64,000 nucleotides of DNA from an uncultured Aquimarina sp. Its GTDB lineage: Bacteria; Bacteroidota; Bacteroidia; Flavobacteriales; Flavobacteriaceae. Every line of letters begins with the position of its first letter. Within the stretch, counting starts at the first letter, position 1. Shown here piece after piece: positions 24,617 through 34,414 of the stretch. The notes below the pieces were generated by a model. It worked only from the letters and a program-made list of their open reading frames with translations. It had not been told where the DNA came from and did not search any database. Both the position numbers and the translations under genes were made by a program. The DNA is taken from positions 48,623-112,622 of the forward strand of contig CANMDW010000017.1 of the NCBI GenBank assembly GCA_947496705.1. Direction: 5' to 3'.

Positions 24617-27226
24617 ATGATCAATCTTGTTAATCAGACCGTTCAATCTATCGTAGAGGATAACTTATTAACTACAGAAGATATATCAAAAGCCAGGTAT
24701 ATACATGATAGTTTTGACCATGTTATTCTTAGTCAGGGTAAAGAAAAAATAACAGTACAAGTAGAGGATAGTTCCGAGGCGTATATCGTAGAGGTTATCA
24801 AAGATGAAAATGAGGAATTGTTTTCAAAAATAGATGGGGCTCTTTCAGAATGGGATACTTACAGTCTAACTGCCCTTTATATTATTAAAAATCAGATAGA
24901 AAACGATACGCTTTCTGATGGGATTAAATATACCCGAGAGGGAATGCAGAAAAGAGTATTGGAAGAACGATGGGATAGAGCAAAAACAGCAGCATATAAA
25001 GTAAAACTCGCTAATAATATATACGGGGAACATATCTTGATCAACGAAAAAGGAAAAGAATACAAAATCACCTTAAGAGATTTCAATAAAAAAACAGGAT
25101 ATATTAATAATATAGACCTAAAAACCAATAAACTAGGCACTACCAAGCATATTATGTTCCTTTTTGACTACCTGGAAAAAAACCCTTCTAAAACCAGAAC
25201 ATTAAAAAAAACATACCCATTTATAGAAATCTATACCGACCCACTGAATGAATATAAAATATCATGGTATTTTCCAGAACAACTGGATACTGAAGAGCAA
25301 GCACTACTCACCTCATATTTTGGATCACATAATTCTATAGAGGATCATAAAATTGCTTCTTTCTTTACTTTTATTCATAAATCGAGGGATTTTCAACGTA
25401 TAAAAATCCGGGAAGAGGTTTTGAAAAAAATTGAACATTACTTTGAAATCGCAGAATTAGATCGGGTTAAAAAAGAAACTACCTTAGCGTTTTCTTCCAT
25501 TAATGCATCATTATATCCTTATCAAAAAGAAGGAGTAGCATTTTCGGTTTTTAAGAAAGGAGTGATTATCGCAGATGAAATGGGATTAGGCAAAACCCTA
25601 CAAGCAATTACTACGGCTATTTTAAAAAAAGAAATATTTGGTTTTAAAAAAACATTGGTGATATGCCCGGCTTCTGTAAAACATCAATGGAAAAATGAGA
25701 TATGCAAATTTAGCAATGAAAATGCTACCGTAATCGAAGGGTTTCCTGATCGTAGAAATGAACTATATTATACTAACAAAAGTTTTTTTCATATCATAAA
25801 TTATGAAACCGTTTTAAGAGATTTATCTGCAATAAATAAATCAAATTATGATTTTGTAATTCTGGATGAAGCTCAAAAAATAAAAAATTACGAAACAAAA
25901 ACTGCCAATGCCGTAAAAGCGATACAAAAGAACCATGCGTTGATTATTACAGGAACCCCTATTGAAAACAAACTTTTGGATTTATATTCAATCGTTCAGT
26001 TTTTAGATCAGAAGCTTTTACCTCCACAATGGGAACTCTCTTATCAACATTGTATTTTTGATAGCCTTCATAAAAATAAAATACAAGGATATTACAACCT
26101 GCAACAGTTAAAACAAAGATTACAGCCTTTTCTTATCAGAAGGAAAAAACAAGAAGTTTTTAAACAACTGCCTAATGTAATTGAGAAAGATATTTATGTA
26201 TCACTCTCTGATAACCAAGCAAATATACATGCCAGTTTTGCTGGAGGAATCGCTTCAATATTAAGTAAGAAATTTAAAACTCAATATGATTGGCAGCGAT
26301 TAATGCTTCTATTGGGTAATATGCGCATGGTTTGTGATTCTACTTATTTGATAGATAAGGAAACGTATGATTCTCCAAAATTAATAGAACTAAGGGATAT
26401 TTTAATAGAGAAATTAGATCTAAAAAATACAAACCGGAAAGTTATTATTTTTTCAGAGTGGGTAACCATGCTCAATCTCATTGGAGAAATGCTCAAGAAA
26501 GAAGATATTACCTATACAATGCTTACAGGAAAGGTACCTGTTAATAAACGGGGAGCTTTGATAAAAGAATTTGAAGAAAATGCTGAATGTTCTGTTTTCC
26601 TTTCTAGTGAATCTGGCGGAGCAGGACTTAACCTGCAAGTAGCAGATACCATCATAAATTTTGAATTGCCCTGGAATCCTGCTAAAAAAAATCAACGCAT
26701 TGGAAGAATAGACAGAATTGGTCAGCAAAAGCAAACACTACAGGTTTTTAACCTGTTATCATATGATTCAATTGAGATGAAAATCGCTACAGGCCTGTTA
26801 CTAAAACAAAACCTTTTTGATGGCGTTTTAAATATAGACAATACAATTGATGAAGTTGATTTTTCTAAAAAAGGGAAATCACAATTTATACAGCAGTTAG
26901 AAGAAGTTTTTTCTCAAGAAGATTTTACTGCTTCAGACCTAGAAGATAAACTAGTTGAAGAAATAGAAGAAAATCAATACAAAACAGAGCTTAAAGACCT
27001 CTCTAATAACGGCACAAAAAATCAACAAGAAGTTGGTACAGAAATAAAAAAACCTGAAACCAATTTTGAGCAGATGGAAGAAGTAATGACAAAAGGAATG
27101 GATTTTCTTTCTGGAATTTATAAAATGAGCACTGGCAATGATCTTACTACAAATGGTAAACCAAAAGTACACATTAATAAAGAAACAGGAGAAGTTTCAA
27201 TTAGCTTCAAAATAGGGGCTTTTTAG
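24617..27226 (+). CDS. SNF2-family DEAD/DEAH-box helicase
   Basis: ATP-driven DNA translocase of the Swi2/Snf2 group, 869 aa. The N-terminal about 290 residues have no motif I recognise. The motor has motif I DEMGLGKTLQAI (about 317-328), motif II DEAQ, motif III ITGTPIENKLLDLYS, and motifs V-VI in GGAGLNLQVADT and NQRIGRIDRIGQ. The acidic C-terminus carries no known domain. It is transcribed alone; no methylase, nuclease or defence partner is adjacent, so a housekeeping role in transcription or repair is as likely as defence. Confidence 0.92.
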   Translation: MINLVNQTVQSIVEDNLLTTEDISKARYIHDSFDHVILSQGKEKITVQVEDSSEAYIVEVIKDENEELFSKIDGALSEWDTYSLTALYIIKNQIENDTLSDGIKYTREGMQKRVLEERWDRAKTAAYKVKLANNIYGEHILINEKGKEYKITLRDFNKKTGYINNIDLKTNKLGTTKHIMFLFDYLEKNPSKTRTLKKTYPFIEIYTDPLNEYKISWYFPEQLDTEEQALLTSYFGSHNSIEDHKIASFFTFIHKSRDFQRIKIREEVLKKIEHYFEIAELDRVKKETTLAFSSINASLYPYQKEGVAFSVFKKGVIIADEMGLGKTLQAITTAILKKEIFGFKKTLVICPASVKHQWKNEICKFSNENATVIEGFPDRRNELYYTNKSFFHIINYETVLRDLSAINKSNYDFVILDEAQKIKNYETKTANAVKAIQKNHALIITGTPIENKLLDLYSIVQFLDQKLLPPQWELSYQHCIFDSLHKNKIQGYYNLQQLKQRLQPFLIRRKKQEVFKQLPNVIEKDIYVSLSDNQANIHASFAGGIASILSKKFKTQYDWQRLMLLLGNMRMVCDSTYLIDKETYDSPKLIELRDILIEKLDLKNTNRKVIIFSEWVTMLNLIGEMLKKEDITYTMLTGKVPVNKRGALIKEFEENAECSVFLSSESGGAGLNLQVADTIINFELPWNPAKKNQRIGRIDRIGQQKQTLQVFNLLSYDSIEMKIATGLLLKQNLFDGVLNIDNTIDEVDFSKKGKSQFIQQLEEVFSQEDFTASDLEDKLVEEIEENQYKTELKDLSNNGTKNQQEVGTEIKKPETNFEQMEEVMTKGMDFLSGIYKMSTGNDLTTNGKPKVHINKETGEVSISFKIGAF

Positions 27227-27255
27227 AAGAAAAGTATTCCTATTTCAAAATGGTA

Positions 27256-27306
27256 AAGACACCAAAGGAAATACCAGATCAAGTCTGGCACAAGCCTTTG
27301 GGGTCT
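27256..27306. terminator. Large stem-loop between convergent genes
   Basis: An outer stem AAGACaCCAAAGG (27256-27268) pairs with CCTTTGGgGTCTT (27295-27307, one mismatch), and an inner CCAGA/TCTGG stem lies at 27274-27278 and 27284-27288. It lies between the helicase stop and the convergent odhB stop, as expected for a shared terminator, although U-runs are weak. Confidence 0.5.
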
Positions 27307-27327
27307 TATATATTCAATTTTTTTGAG

Positions 27328-28554
27328 TTACAACTCTAATGCCTTGGCTACATTATTCTCCATCAGTAATTCCTCAGGATTTTCTAATGCTTCTTTTACA
27401 GCTACCAGGAATCCTACAGATTCTTTTCCGTCTATAATTCTGTGATCATAAGACAACGCCACATACATAATAGGTGCTACAACAATCTGACCATCTCTCA
27501 CGATTGGGCGCTCTACGATATTATGCATCCCCAAAATGGCGCTCTGCGGCGGGTTGATGATCGGTGTAGATAGCATACTTCCAAATACTCCTCCGTTGGT
27601 GATTGTAAAAGTACCACCTGTCATTTCATCCACAGTGATCTGGCCTTCTCGTGCTCTTATAGCTAATCTTTTTACTTCAGATTCTACTCCTCTGAAACTT
27701 AGGTTTTCTGCATTGCGTATCACAGGAACCATCAGTCCTTTTGGGCCGGAAACCGCAATACTAATATCCTGAAAATCATAAGACACCATAAAATCCCCAT
27801 CGATCATAGAATTTACTGCCGGGAATAGCTTCAATGCTCTTACACACGCCAGGGTAAAGAACGACATAAACCCAAGGCTTACCCCGTGTTTGTTTTTAAA
27901 TGTTTCTTTATATTGACTGCGAAGATTAAAAATAGGTTGCATATCTACTTCATTAAACGTAGTCAACATTGCCGTTTCGTTTTTCACAGAAACCAGACGC
28001 TCTGCCACTTTACGGCGAAGCATCGATAATTTTTTGCGAGACTCTCCCCTGCTTCCTGGCCCCGGAGTTCCTAAGGATGGTTTGGCATCTAATGCATCGG
28101 CTTTAGTGATACGGCCATCACGACCTGTGCCTTGTACTTGTGAGGCATCGATACCCTTTTCTGCCAGTACTTTCTTTGCTGCCGGAGAAGCCGTTCCCGT
28201 AGCATAGGTTTCAGTCTTTGCAGGAGAAACCGCAACCGGAGTTTCTTCTTTCTTTTCAGCAGCTTTTGAAGCCTCTTCAACAGGAGCCTGTTTTGCATCC
28301 TCTCCTTCGGGTTTTGCAGCATCTGTATCAATAAGACACACCACTTGCCCTACCGCTACTGCATCACCTTCTTCGGCCATCAGTGTGATAATTCCACTAG
28401 CCTCTGCAGGTAATTCTAAGGTTGCCTTGTCACTGTCTACTTCGGCAATTGCCTGGTCTTTTTCAACATAATCACCAGTCTCAACAAGCCATTGGGCTAT
28501 TTCTACTTCTGTAATAGATTCTCCCGGTGATGGGACTTTCATTTCTAAAGCCAT
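27328..28554 (-). CDS. odhB: 2-Oxoglutarate dehydrogenase E2, dihydrolipoyl succinyltransferase
   Basis: Transfers the succinyl group from lipoamide to CoA in the TCA cycle. The 408-aa protein has one lipoyl domain (1-80, lipoylated Lys in EVDSDKATLELPA), an Ala/Pro/Glu-rich linker, a peripheral subunit-binding domain (SPAAKKVLAEKGIDASQVQG, about 121-140) and the catalytic domain ending with SYDHRIIDGKESVGFL (His and Asp of the active site). It lies 68 bp downstream of the E1 gene, the usual order for this complex. Confidence 0.96.
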   Translation of the reverse strand: MALEMKVPSPGESITEVEIAQWLVETGDYVEKDQAIAEVDSDKATLELPAEASGIITLMAEEGDAVAVGQVVCLIDTDAAKPEGEDAKQAPVEEASKAAEKKEETPVAVSPAKTETYATGTASPAAKKVLAEKGIDASQVQGTGRDGRITKADALDAKPSLGTPGPGSRGESRKKLSMLRRKVAERLVSVKNETAMLTTFNEVDMQPIFNLRSQYKETFKNKHGVSLGFMSFFTLACVRALKLFPAVNSMIDGDFMVSYDFQDISIAVSGPKGLMVPVIRNAENLSFRGVESEVKRLAIRAREGQITVDEMTGGTFTITNGGVFGSMLSTPIINPPQSAILGMHNIVERPIVRDGQIVVAPIMYVALSYDHRIIDGKESVGFLVAVKEALENPEELLMENNVAKALEL

Positions 28555-28622
28555 AATTCTGATTTTATCCTTTGTATAAATTTCCTTCGGAAACTTTTTT
28601 AATCTTTGATTACTTATTAAAT

Positions 28623-31394
28623 CTATCTCTGGTTATTCCTGGTTTTATCAAACACATAATCGATTACTTCCTGATGTCTTCGTCTGGATCGTGTTGCAGA
28701 TCCTGCTGCAGGAGCACCGTATGGTCTTCTGCTTGCAAATCTGAAACGTTGCACTCCATTATAGTGCATCATGATATGGCTCAAAGCACCCATATTACGT
28801 GGTTCTTCCTGTGCCCAAACGACATCATCTACATGATATTTCTTAATGAGTTTGTCCATCTCTGCTACCGGAAGCGGGAATAGCTGCTCTATTCTCACTA
28901 GCGCCACATCTTTTCGGTTTAATTTTTCCTTTTCTTCCAACAGATCATAATAAAACTTGCCGGTACAGAACACCAGTGATGTTACTGCAGATGTTTTCGC
29001 ATCCGGATCATCTATTATTGTTTGAAAACTTCCTTTTGTAAATTCATCTACCGAAGAAAGTACTTTAGGATGACGCAACAAACTCTTGGGTGTAAACACA
29101 ATCAATGGTTTGCGGTATTTTGCTTTCATCTGCCTGCGAAGTAGATGAAAAAGATTGGCAGGTGTTGTAACGTCGGCCACAAACATATTATCCTTTGCAC
29201 AAAGCTGAAGGTATCGCTCCATTCTGCCCGAAGAATGTTCTGCACCCTGCCCTTCATACCCATGAGGTAATAACATTACCAGGCCATTTTGCAACTTCCA
29301 TTTATCTTCGGCAGAAGAAATATATTGATCAATCATAATCTGGGCTCCATTACTAAAATCCCCAAATTGTGCTTCCCAGATAGTTAGCGTATCGGGACTT
29401 GCCATCGCATATCCATAATCAAAACCAACCACGCCATATTCAGAAAGTAATGAATTATAGATATAGAAATCTCCCTGATCTTCATTTAGATTATTTAATA
29501 ACAATACTTCTTCTTCACTATCTTCTACTTTGATCACTGCATGTCTGTGAGAAAATGTTCCTCTCTCTACATCCTGGCCGCTCATTCTTACGTCATAGCC
29601 TTCCATTAACAAAGAACCGTAGGCCAGTAATTCTCCCATTGCCCAATCCAATTGATCACTTTCAAAGAACATTGTATGCCTTTGATCAATTAATCGTTCT
29701 ATTTTGCGAAGGAATTTCTTATCTGAAGGAAGTTTGGTAATTACCTCTGCGATCTCTGTGAGTTTATTCTTTGGATATGTGGTATCTACCACTTCCATCA
29801 TTTTATCTTCCTGTACACGTTCAAAACCAGCCCATTCATCCTGCATAAATGGAGTAATGACCGTTTTTTCCAGTTTACGGGAATCTTCTAATTCTTCTTC
29901 CAAAGAAGCTTTATATTCTTTTTCAAGCTTCGACACATATTCAGCATCTATAATGCCTTCTGCCATTAATTTTTCGGCATAGATATCTCTTGGGTTCTTA
30001 TGCTTGGCAATAGCTTTATACAGTTTAGGTTGCGTAAAACGAGGTTCATCACCTTCATTATGCCCATATTTACGATATCCCAATAGATCAATAAAAACAT
30101 CGCGCTTAAATGTCATCCTGAAATCCAGGGCAAAATTTGTTGCATGAACCACCGCTTCGGCATCGTCGGCATTAACGTGTAATACCGGTGACAGCGTTAC
30201 TTTACCGACATCGGTACAATAGGTCGAAGATCGGGCATCCAAATAGTTGGTGGTAAATCCGATCTGATTATTTACTACAATATGTATCGTGCCTCCGGTT
30301 TTATAACCATCCAGCTTGGCCATCTGCACAATTTCATACACCAATCCTTGTCCGGCAACCGCAGCATCACCATGTACAACAATAGGAAGTACCGCAGAGG
30401 TATTTTCCTGATAATGACGATCTTGTTTGGCTCTGGCAATCCCTTCTACCACGGCTCCTACGGTCTCTAGGTGCGAGGGATTGGGAGCAATATTCATATT
30501 GATCGCCTTGCCAGCATCGGTTTTACGTTTTGATGTCCATCCCAGGTGATATTTTACATCACCGTCAAAAACAGCTTCCTCATAATCTTTCCCATCAAAT
30601 TCACTAAAGATATCTTTAGGGCTTTTCCCAAAGATATTGGTAAGCGTGCTCAAACGACCACGGTGTGCCATTCCCATTACAAACTCCTTAACCCCAAGAT
30701 CGGCAGCTTTTTCTACCAGGGCATCGAGTGCCGGGATCAACGATTCTCCCCCTTCCAGCGAGAATCGTTTTTGTCCAACATATTTGGTATGTAAGAAGCT
30801 TTCAAACGAAACGGCCTGATTTAGCTTTTTAAGAATATGTTTTTTCTGATCTGTCGAAAATTTGGTTCTATTGGTATTGAAATTAATCCTGGACTGAATC
30901 CATTCACGTTCTTCGGGATTACGAATATACATGTATTCTATACCGATAGAATCGCAGTAGATCTGTTCTAAATGTACAATGATATTGTGTAAGGTATTCG
31001 GGCCGATGGCAATAATTTCACCTGCATTAAAAACCGTATTAAGATCGGCCTGGCTTAACCCAAAATTCTCTAAAGCCAATGTAGGTATATATTTTCTTCG
31101 ATCTCTTACCGGATTGGTTTTGGTAAACAAGTGACCACGTGTTCTATATGCATCGATCAACCGAACTACCTGAAACTCTTTCTGAACACTTTCGGGAACA
31201 GTAGCCGTTTCTTCTGATGCTTTTTCGACATACATGGTTTCTCCAGAGCCATTGGCATTTTCCAAACCAAAATCAAATCCCTGAAAAAAAGCCCTCCAAC
31301 TAGGTTCTACACTATCGGGGCTTTGTAAATATTGATCGTATAAATCTGCAAAAAATGCGGTATTAGCCGCATTCAAAAATGAATATTTATCCAT
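28623..31394 (-). CDS. sucA: 2-Oxoglutarate dehydrogenase E1 component
   Basis: Thiamine-diphosphate enzyme that decarboxylates 2-oxoglutarate and passes the succinyl group to E2. The 923-aa length is normal. Visible are the N-terminal E2-binding segment (YSFLNAANTAFFADLYDQYL), the MGMAHRGRLSTL motif, the ThDP-binding GYRKYGHNEGDEPRFTQP region and LPHGYEGQGAEHSSGRMERY in the transketolase-like half. A -7 element TATTTTTG is found on the minus strand at 31442-31435, so transcription of sucA-odhB probably starts there. Confidence 0.97.
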   Translation of the reverse strand: MDKYSFLNAANTAFFADLYDQYLQSPDSVEPSWRAFFQGFDFGLENANGSGETMYVEKASEETATVPESVQKEFQVVRLIDAYRTRGHLFTKTNPVRDRRKYIPTLALENFGLSQADLNTVFNAGEIIAIGPNTLHNIIVHLEQIYCDSIGIEYMYIRNPEEREWIQSRINFNTNRTKFSTDQKKHILKKLNQAVSFESFLHTKYVGQKRFSLEGGESLIPALDALVEKAADLGVKEFVMGMAHRGRLSTLTNIFGKSPKDIFSEFDGKDYEEAVFDGDVKYHLGWTSKRKTDAGKAINMNIAPNPSHLETVGAVVEGIARAKQDRHYQENTSAVLPIVVHGDAAVAGQGLVYEIVQMAKLDGYKTGGTIHIVVNNQIGFTTNYLDARSSTYCTDVGKVTLSPVLHVNADDAEAVVHATNFALDFRMTFKRDVFIDLLGYRKYGHNEGDEPRFTQPKLYKAIAKHKNPRDIYAEKLMAEGIIDAEYVSKLEKEYKASLEEELEDSRKLEKTVITPFMQDEWAGFERVQEDKMMEVVDTTYPKNKLTEIAEVITKLPSDKKFLRKIERLIDQRHTMFFESDQLDWAMGELLAYGSLLMEGYDVRMSGQDVERGTFSHRHAVIKVEDSEEEVLLLNNLNEDQGDFYIYNSLLSEYGVVGFDYGYAMASPDTLTIWEAQFGDFSNGAQIMIDQYISSAEDKWKLQNGLVMLLPHGYEGQGAEHSSGRMERYLQLCAKDNMFVADVTTPANLFHLLRRQMKAKYRKPLIVFTPKSLLRHPKVLSSVDEFTKGSFQTIIDDPDAKTSAVTSLVFCTGKFYYDLLEEKEKLNRKDVALVRIEQLFPLPVAEMDKLIKKYHVDDVVWAQEEPRNMGALSHIMMHYNGVQRFRFASRRPYGAPAAGSATRSRRRHQEVIDYVFDKTRNNQR

Positions 31395-31509
31395 ATGTAA
31401 CTATTCAATCGTCTTTTTCATTGACAAAACGATACAAAAATACAATAATTAGCACATATTGAGCATCGAATTATCTATATTTATAGAGCAATTTTTTAGA
31501 AGTTTAACA

Positions 31510-32034
31510 ATGAAAGTATTTATGCTTCAAAATATTAAAATCCCTGCTTTAGTTTCATTTATTTTCTTTTCCTTACAAATTAGTTATTCTCAAGGTGATG
31601 CCTTTTGGTCTAACATGAGCTTTGGGGGTAATCTCGGAATAGGTATTGGGAATGATACCTTTAGCGGAGTAATTGAACCCATAGCAATGTATAACTTCAA
31701 TGAACAATTTGCTGCCGGTATTGGAGTGAGTTTTGGATATGCTGAAGCAAATGATTTTACGGCTACTAATTATGGTGGTAGTATACTCACTTTTTACAGT
31801 CCTATCCGAGAAATCCGATTATCTGCAGAATTTCAGGAGATGGGAGTCTCCAGAACTTTTGAAATTGAAGGTCTAGAAGATTTCAAAGAAAATTATTGGT
31901 ACCCTGCATTATTTTTAGGTGCAGGCTATCGTATGGGTAATGTAAGTGTCGGTGTTCGCTATGATGTTCTTTACGAAAGGGATAAAAGTATCTATGGAAG
32001 CCCTTATGTTCCTTTTTTTGCTGTTTTTTACTAA
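31510..32034 (+). CDS. Small outer-membrane beta-barrel protein
   Basis: A 174-aa secreted protein: signal peptide ending ISYSQ, then alternating Gly- and aromatic-rich strands (GGNLGIGIGNDTF, AAGIGVSFGYAEAN, FLGAGYRMGNVSVGVRYDV) ending in a terminal Tyr, as in small outer-membrane barrels. The ATG at 31510 is chosen because it opens the signal peptide; the longer frame uses a TTG at 31459. Homologues next to sucA are sometimes labelled alpha-ketoglutarate decarboxylase, which the sequence does not support. It is divergent from sucA. Confidence 0.75.
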   Translation: MKVFMLQNIKIPALVSFIFFSLQISYSQGDAFWSNMSFGGNLGIGIGNDTFSGVIEPIAMYNFNEQFAAGIGVSFGYAEANDFTATNYGGSILTFYSPIREIRLSAEFQEMGVSRTFEIEGLEDFKENYWYPALFLGAGYRMGNVSVGVRYDVLYERDKSIYGSPYVPFFAVFY

Positions 32035-32262
32035 AACGATGCAAGAAATCTAAATGCATGTATATGGTTATACAGTATTGTCTGGATAAAGAACCTGGAT
32101 CGCTACACCTGTCTGATGCAAGCTACGGAAAGAAAAAAATGGGAAACCTTTCTAACGCCAATTGAAAAAAGTTTAAATGAGTTCTTAGTGTAAAAGATGA
32201 GGATTTGTTACAATAATCTTACAATTTTATTCATAATGCACAACGGGTAGCATATTATTTTA

Positions 32263-32625
32263 TTATTGATTGAACTTATTCTTAAGCCACACTTTTTGCC
32301 ATTCCCTTTTCAGAATTAGATAGGTAACATATACAGCAATATCATCGACTTTTTCAGACTCGAAATTTCTTACCTCCTTTTCAGAAACGTCTACAGCATA
32401 TAATAAATTCAAATATTCATTAAACGCATTCTGCAATTTATCAATAAGTACATTGTTTATTGTTGCGATCAGATTCTTTGGTGCTATATCGGGGTCGATA
32501 TTATATGGTATTCCGGCTCGGTTGAAGTCTTTCTGTACCTGTATCAGTAATTTTGGATACAGATTGGCATCAGAGACCTCATCCAGTAGTTTTAGAACGG
32601 AAATACTATTGAATTCTTTAGACAC
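32263..32625 (-). CDS. Hypothetical protein coupled to polyprenyl synthase, 120 aa
   Basis: A cytoplasmic helical protein without a motif I recognise. Its only possible start is the GTG at 32625, since an in-frame stop lies three codons upstream; this start overlaps the 3' end of the polyprenyl synthase gene by 8 bp, so translation is probably coupled. The tail is Lys/Trp-rich (LILKREWQKVWLKNKFNQ). A structural or regulatory link to the synthase is possible but not shown. Confidence 0.75.
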   Translation of the reverse strand: MSKEFNSISVLKLLDEVSDANLYPKLLIQVQKDFNRAGIPYNIDPDIAPKNLIATINNVLIDKLQNAFNEYLNLLYAVDVSEKEVRNFESEKVDDIAVYVTYLILKREWQKVWLKNKFNQ

Positions 32626-33592
32626 TTCTATTCATTAATTCTTCGCCAAAAAGTCTTAGGAGGCTCTTTTTATCTGCCGAAATAGTTAGATCATCCAGGG
32701 TCGAAAAAGCCTTTTGGGTATAGGTTTCTATTTCTGTTCTTGTTGCTTCTTTGGCTCCTGTAGTTTCAAAAAGATATTTTACTGTACTTATCTTTTCAGA
32801 TGGGTCATCGGGGTTTAATGAAAATAGCCCTCTTAATTGTTTTTGTTCATCTGCAGAAGCAAACTCAAGGGCTTTTAAGTATAGAAAGGTCTTTTTATTT
32901 TCAATAATATCGCCTCCTACCTGCTTCCCAAAGGTTTTGGGATCACCAAATGCATCTAAATAATCATCCTGAAGCTGAAAGGCGAGCCCTAACAATCTCC
33001 CAAAATCATACACTGAAGACCTGCAGCTTTCTGAAGCTTCTGCAACAATCGCTCCCATCTTCATCGATGCACCCACCAGAACTGCCGTTTTATATTCGAT
33101 CATTTTGATATATTCTGGAATCGTAACGTCATCTCTGGTTTCAAAATCAATATCATATTGCTGCCCTTCACATACCTCGATGGCCGTCTTAGAAAACAAT
33201 TTGGCCATTTCTTGAAAAACAACCCCTTCATAATTCTCAAAAAGCTGGTAGGCACTAATCAACATTGCATCGCCAGAAAGAATGCCGGTATTCACATCCC
33301 ATTTTTCATGTACTGTCTCTTTACCTCGCCTTAGGGGAGCAGCATCCATAATATCATCGTGAATTAACGAAAAATTATGAAAAATCTCGATCGCCAGGGC
33401 TGCATCCAGGGCCTTTTTATAAGAACCTCCAAAAATCTCTGTTGTCATCAATACCAATGTTGGGCGCAACCGTTTTCCTCCCAGGCTTAAAATATAAGAA
33501 ATGGGTTCATAGAGAGTTACGGGTTCTTTGGTAATCGTTTTTTTGGATAGATATTCTACAAAATACCCCTGGTAATCGGAAATTGTGTGCAC
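32618..33592 (-). CDS. Polyprenyl (farnesyl/geranylgeranyl) diphosphate synthase
   Basis: Builds prenyl diphosphates from isopentenyl diphosphate. The 324-aa protein has both Asp-rich motifs: FARM as LIHDDIMDAAPLRRG (about 81-95) and SARM as QLQDDYLDAFGDP (about 207-219), plus GGKRLRP near residue 34-40. The start is GTG at 33592; no in-frame ATG exists upstream. Product chain length depends on residues before the FARM, which I cannot score with certainty. Isoprenoid supply also links it to the mevalonate pair at 22 kb. Confidence 0.92.
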   Translation of the reverse strand: MHTISDYQGYFVEYLSKKTITKEPVTLYEPISYILSLGGKRLRPTLVLMTTEIFGGSYKKALDAALAIEIFHNFSLIHDDIMDAAPLRRGKETVHEKWDVNTGILSGDAMLISAYQLFENYEGVVFQEMAKLFSKTAIEVCEGQQYDIDFETRDDVTIPEYIKMIEYKTAVLVGASMKMGAIVAEASESCRSSVYDFGRLLGLAFQLQDDYLDAFGDPKTFGKQVGGDIIENKKTFLYLKALEFASADEQKQLRGLFSLNPDDPSEKISTVKYLFETTGAKEATRTEIETYTQKAFSTLDDLTISADKKSLLRLFGEELMNRSV

Positions 33593-33736
33593 AACTATTT
33601 TTTTTGCTAAAATAACTCAAACTTTTTAAATAAAGTATGGTCAATTATGATACAATTACCCATACAATTCCCAAAAAAGGTTTTGTTAATAAACCATAAC
33701 CAATACCAGGGGCTATGTTAAAAAATTGTAAAACTT

Positions 33737-33766
33737 TGGAAACTTTTATTGTTTTTTAAGTTTCCA
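33737..33766. promoter_or_regulatory. Palindromic operator of the TetR/RND operon
   Basis: TGGAAACTT (33737-33745) and AAGTTTCCA (33758-33766) are perfect inverted arms with a 12-base spacer. The palindrome covers the -33 TTG and most of the promoter spacer, 43 bp before the TetR start, which is the expected layout for autorepression. Confidence 0.6.
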
Positions 33767-33778
33767 TGTTTACATTTG
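33749..33778 (+). promoter_or_regulatory. Promoter of the TetR-TolC-MFP-RND operon
   Basis: TTG (33749-33751), 19-base spacer, TACATTTG (33771-33778), then 30 bp to the ATG at 33809. A full match to the Bacteroidota consensus. Confidence 0.65.
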
Positions 33779-33808
33779 CCCAAAAAAATTATAGTACACC
33801 CCTTAATA

Positions 33809-34414
33809 ATGAAGGAGAAAATAATAGAAAAAGCCAACAATATGTTTTTGACCCTGGGTTTTAAGAGCGTCACTATGGATGATCTAGCTTCAGAAATGGG
33901 AATATCTAAGAAGACCATCTATACTCATTTTCAGAACAAAACGAAGTTGGTAGAAGCAACCACAGAATATCTGTTTTGTAAAATAAATGATGGCATTAAT
34001 GCTATTTTGAAAGAAAAATTTGATCCCATCGAAGAATTATATGCTATTAAGGCTTTTGTGATGCATCATCTCAAGAATGAAAAAACAGCACCGCTGTATC
34101 AGCTTCAGAAATATTACCCCAAAATACACGAAGGTTTGAAAGGAAAGCAATTTGATGTATTCAAAGAATGTGTTGTTGACAATCTGAAAAGAGGAATAGA
34201 AACAGGCGTTTTTAGAAAAAATATAGATATCGAATTTATTTCAAGAATATACTTTATAGGGACTAATGGTATAAAAGATAAGGTTCTGTTTCCGGATCAG
34301 ATGTTTCCGGTTGCAAAGCTTATGGATAATTATCTGGAGTATCATATTCTTGGCATAACCACAGAAAAAGGACGTACAATTTTAAACCATCTTATAAAAG
34401 AGCATCAAATATGA
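33809..34414 (+). CDS. TetR/AcrR family transcriptional regulator
   Basis: Probable repressor of the downstream efflux genes. From ATG 33809 the protein has 201 aa: N-terminal HTH (TMDDLASEMGISKKTIYTHF, about 22-41) and an all-helical ligand-binding part. The longer reading frame depends on a TTG start at 33749 that lies in the promoter. The last bases overlap the TolC start (ATGA), so the four genes form one operon. A palindrome over the promoter is the likely binding site. Confidence 0.92.
   Translation: MKEKIIEKANNMFLTLGFKSVTMDDLASEMGISKKTIYTHFQNKTKLVEATTEYLFCKINDGINAILKEKFDPIEELYAIKAFVMHHLKNEKTAPLYQLQKYYPKIHEGLKGKQFDVFKECVVDNLKRGIETGVFRKNIDIEFISRIYFIGTNGIKDKVLFPDQMFPVAKLMDNYLEYHILGITTEKGRTILNHLIKEHQI

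Noticed and set aside
24617..27226. SNF2 helicase as part of an anti-phage system
   Set aside because: No nuclease, methylase or other defence partner is next to it; flanking genes are metabolic.
31510..32034. Alpha-ketoglutarate decarboxylase label for the small protein next to sucA
   Set aside because: The sequence is a signal peptide plus barrel strands with no ThDP or other catalytic motif.
32041..32193. Coding-like stretch without start (reads NLDRYTCLMQATERKKWETF)
   Set aside because: No ATG, GTG or TTG in a plausible position and no family recognised; possibly a gene remnant but not supportable.
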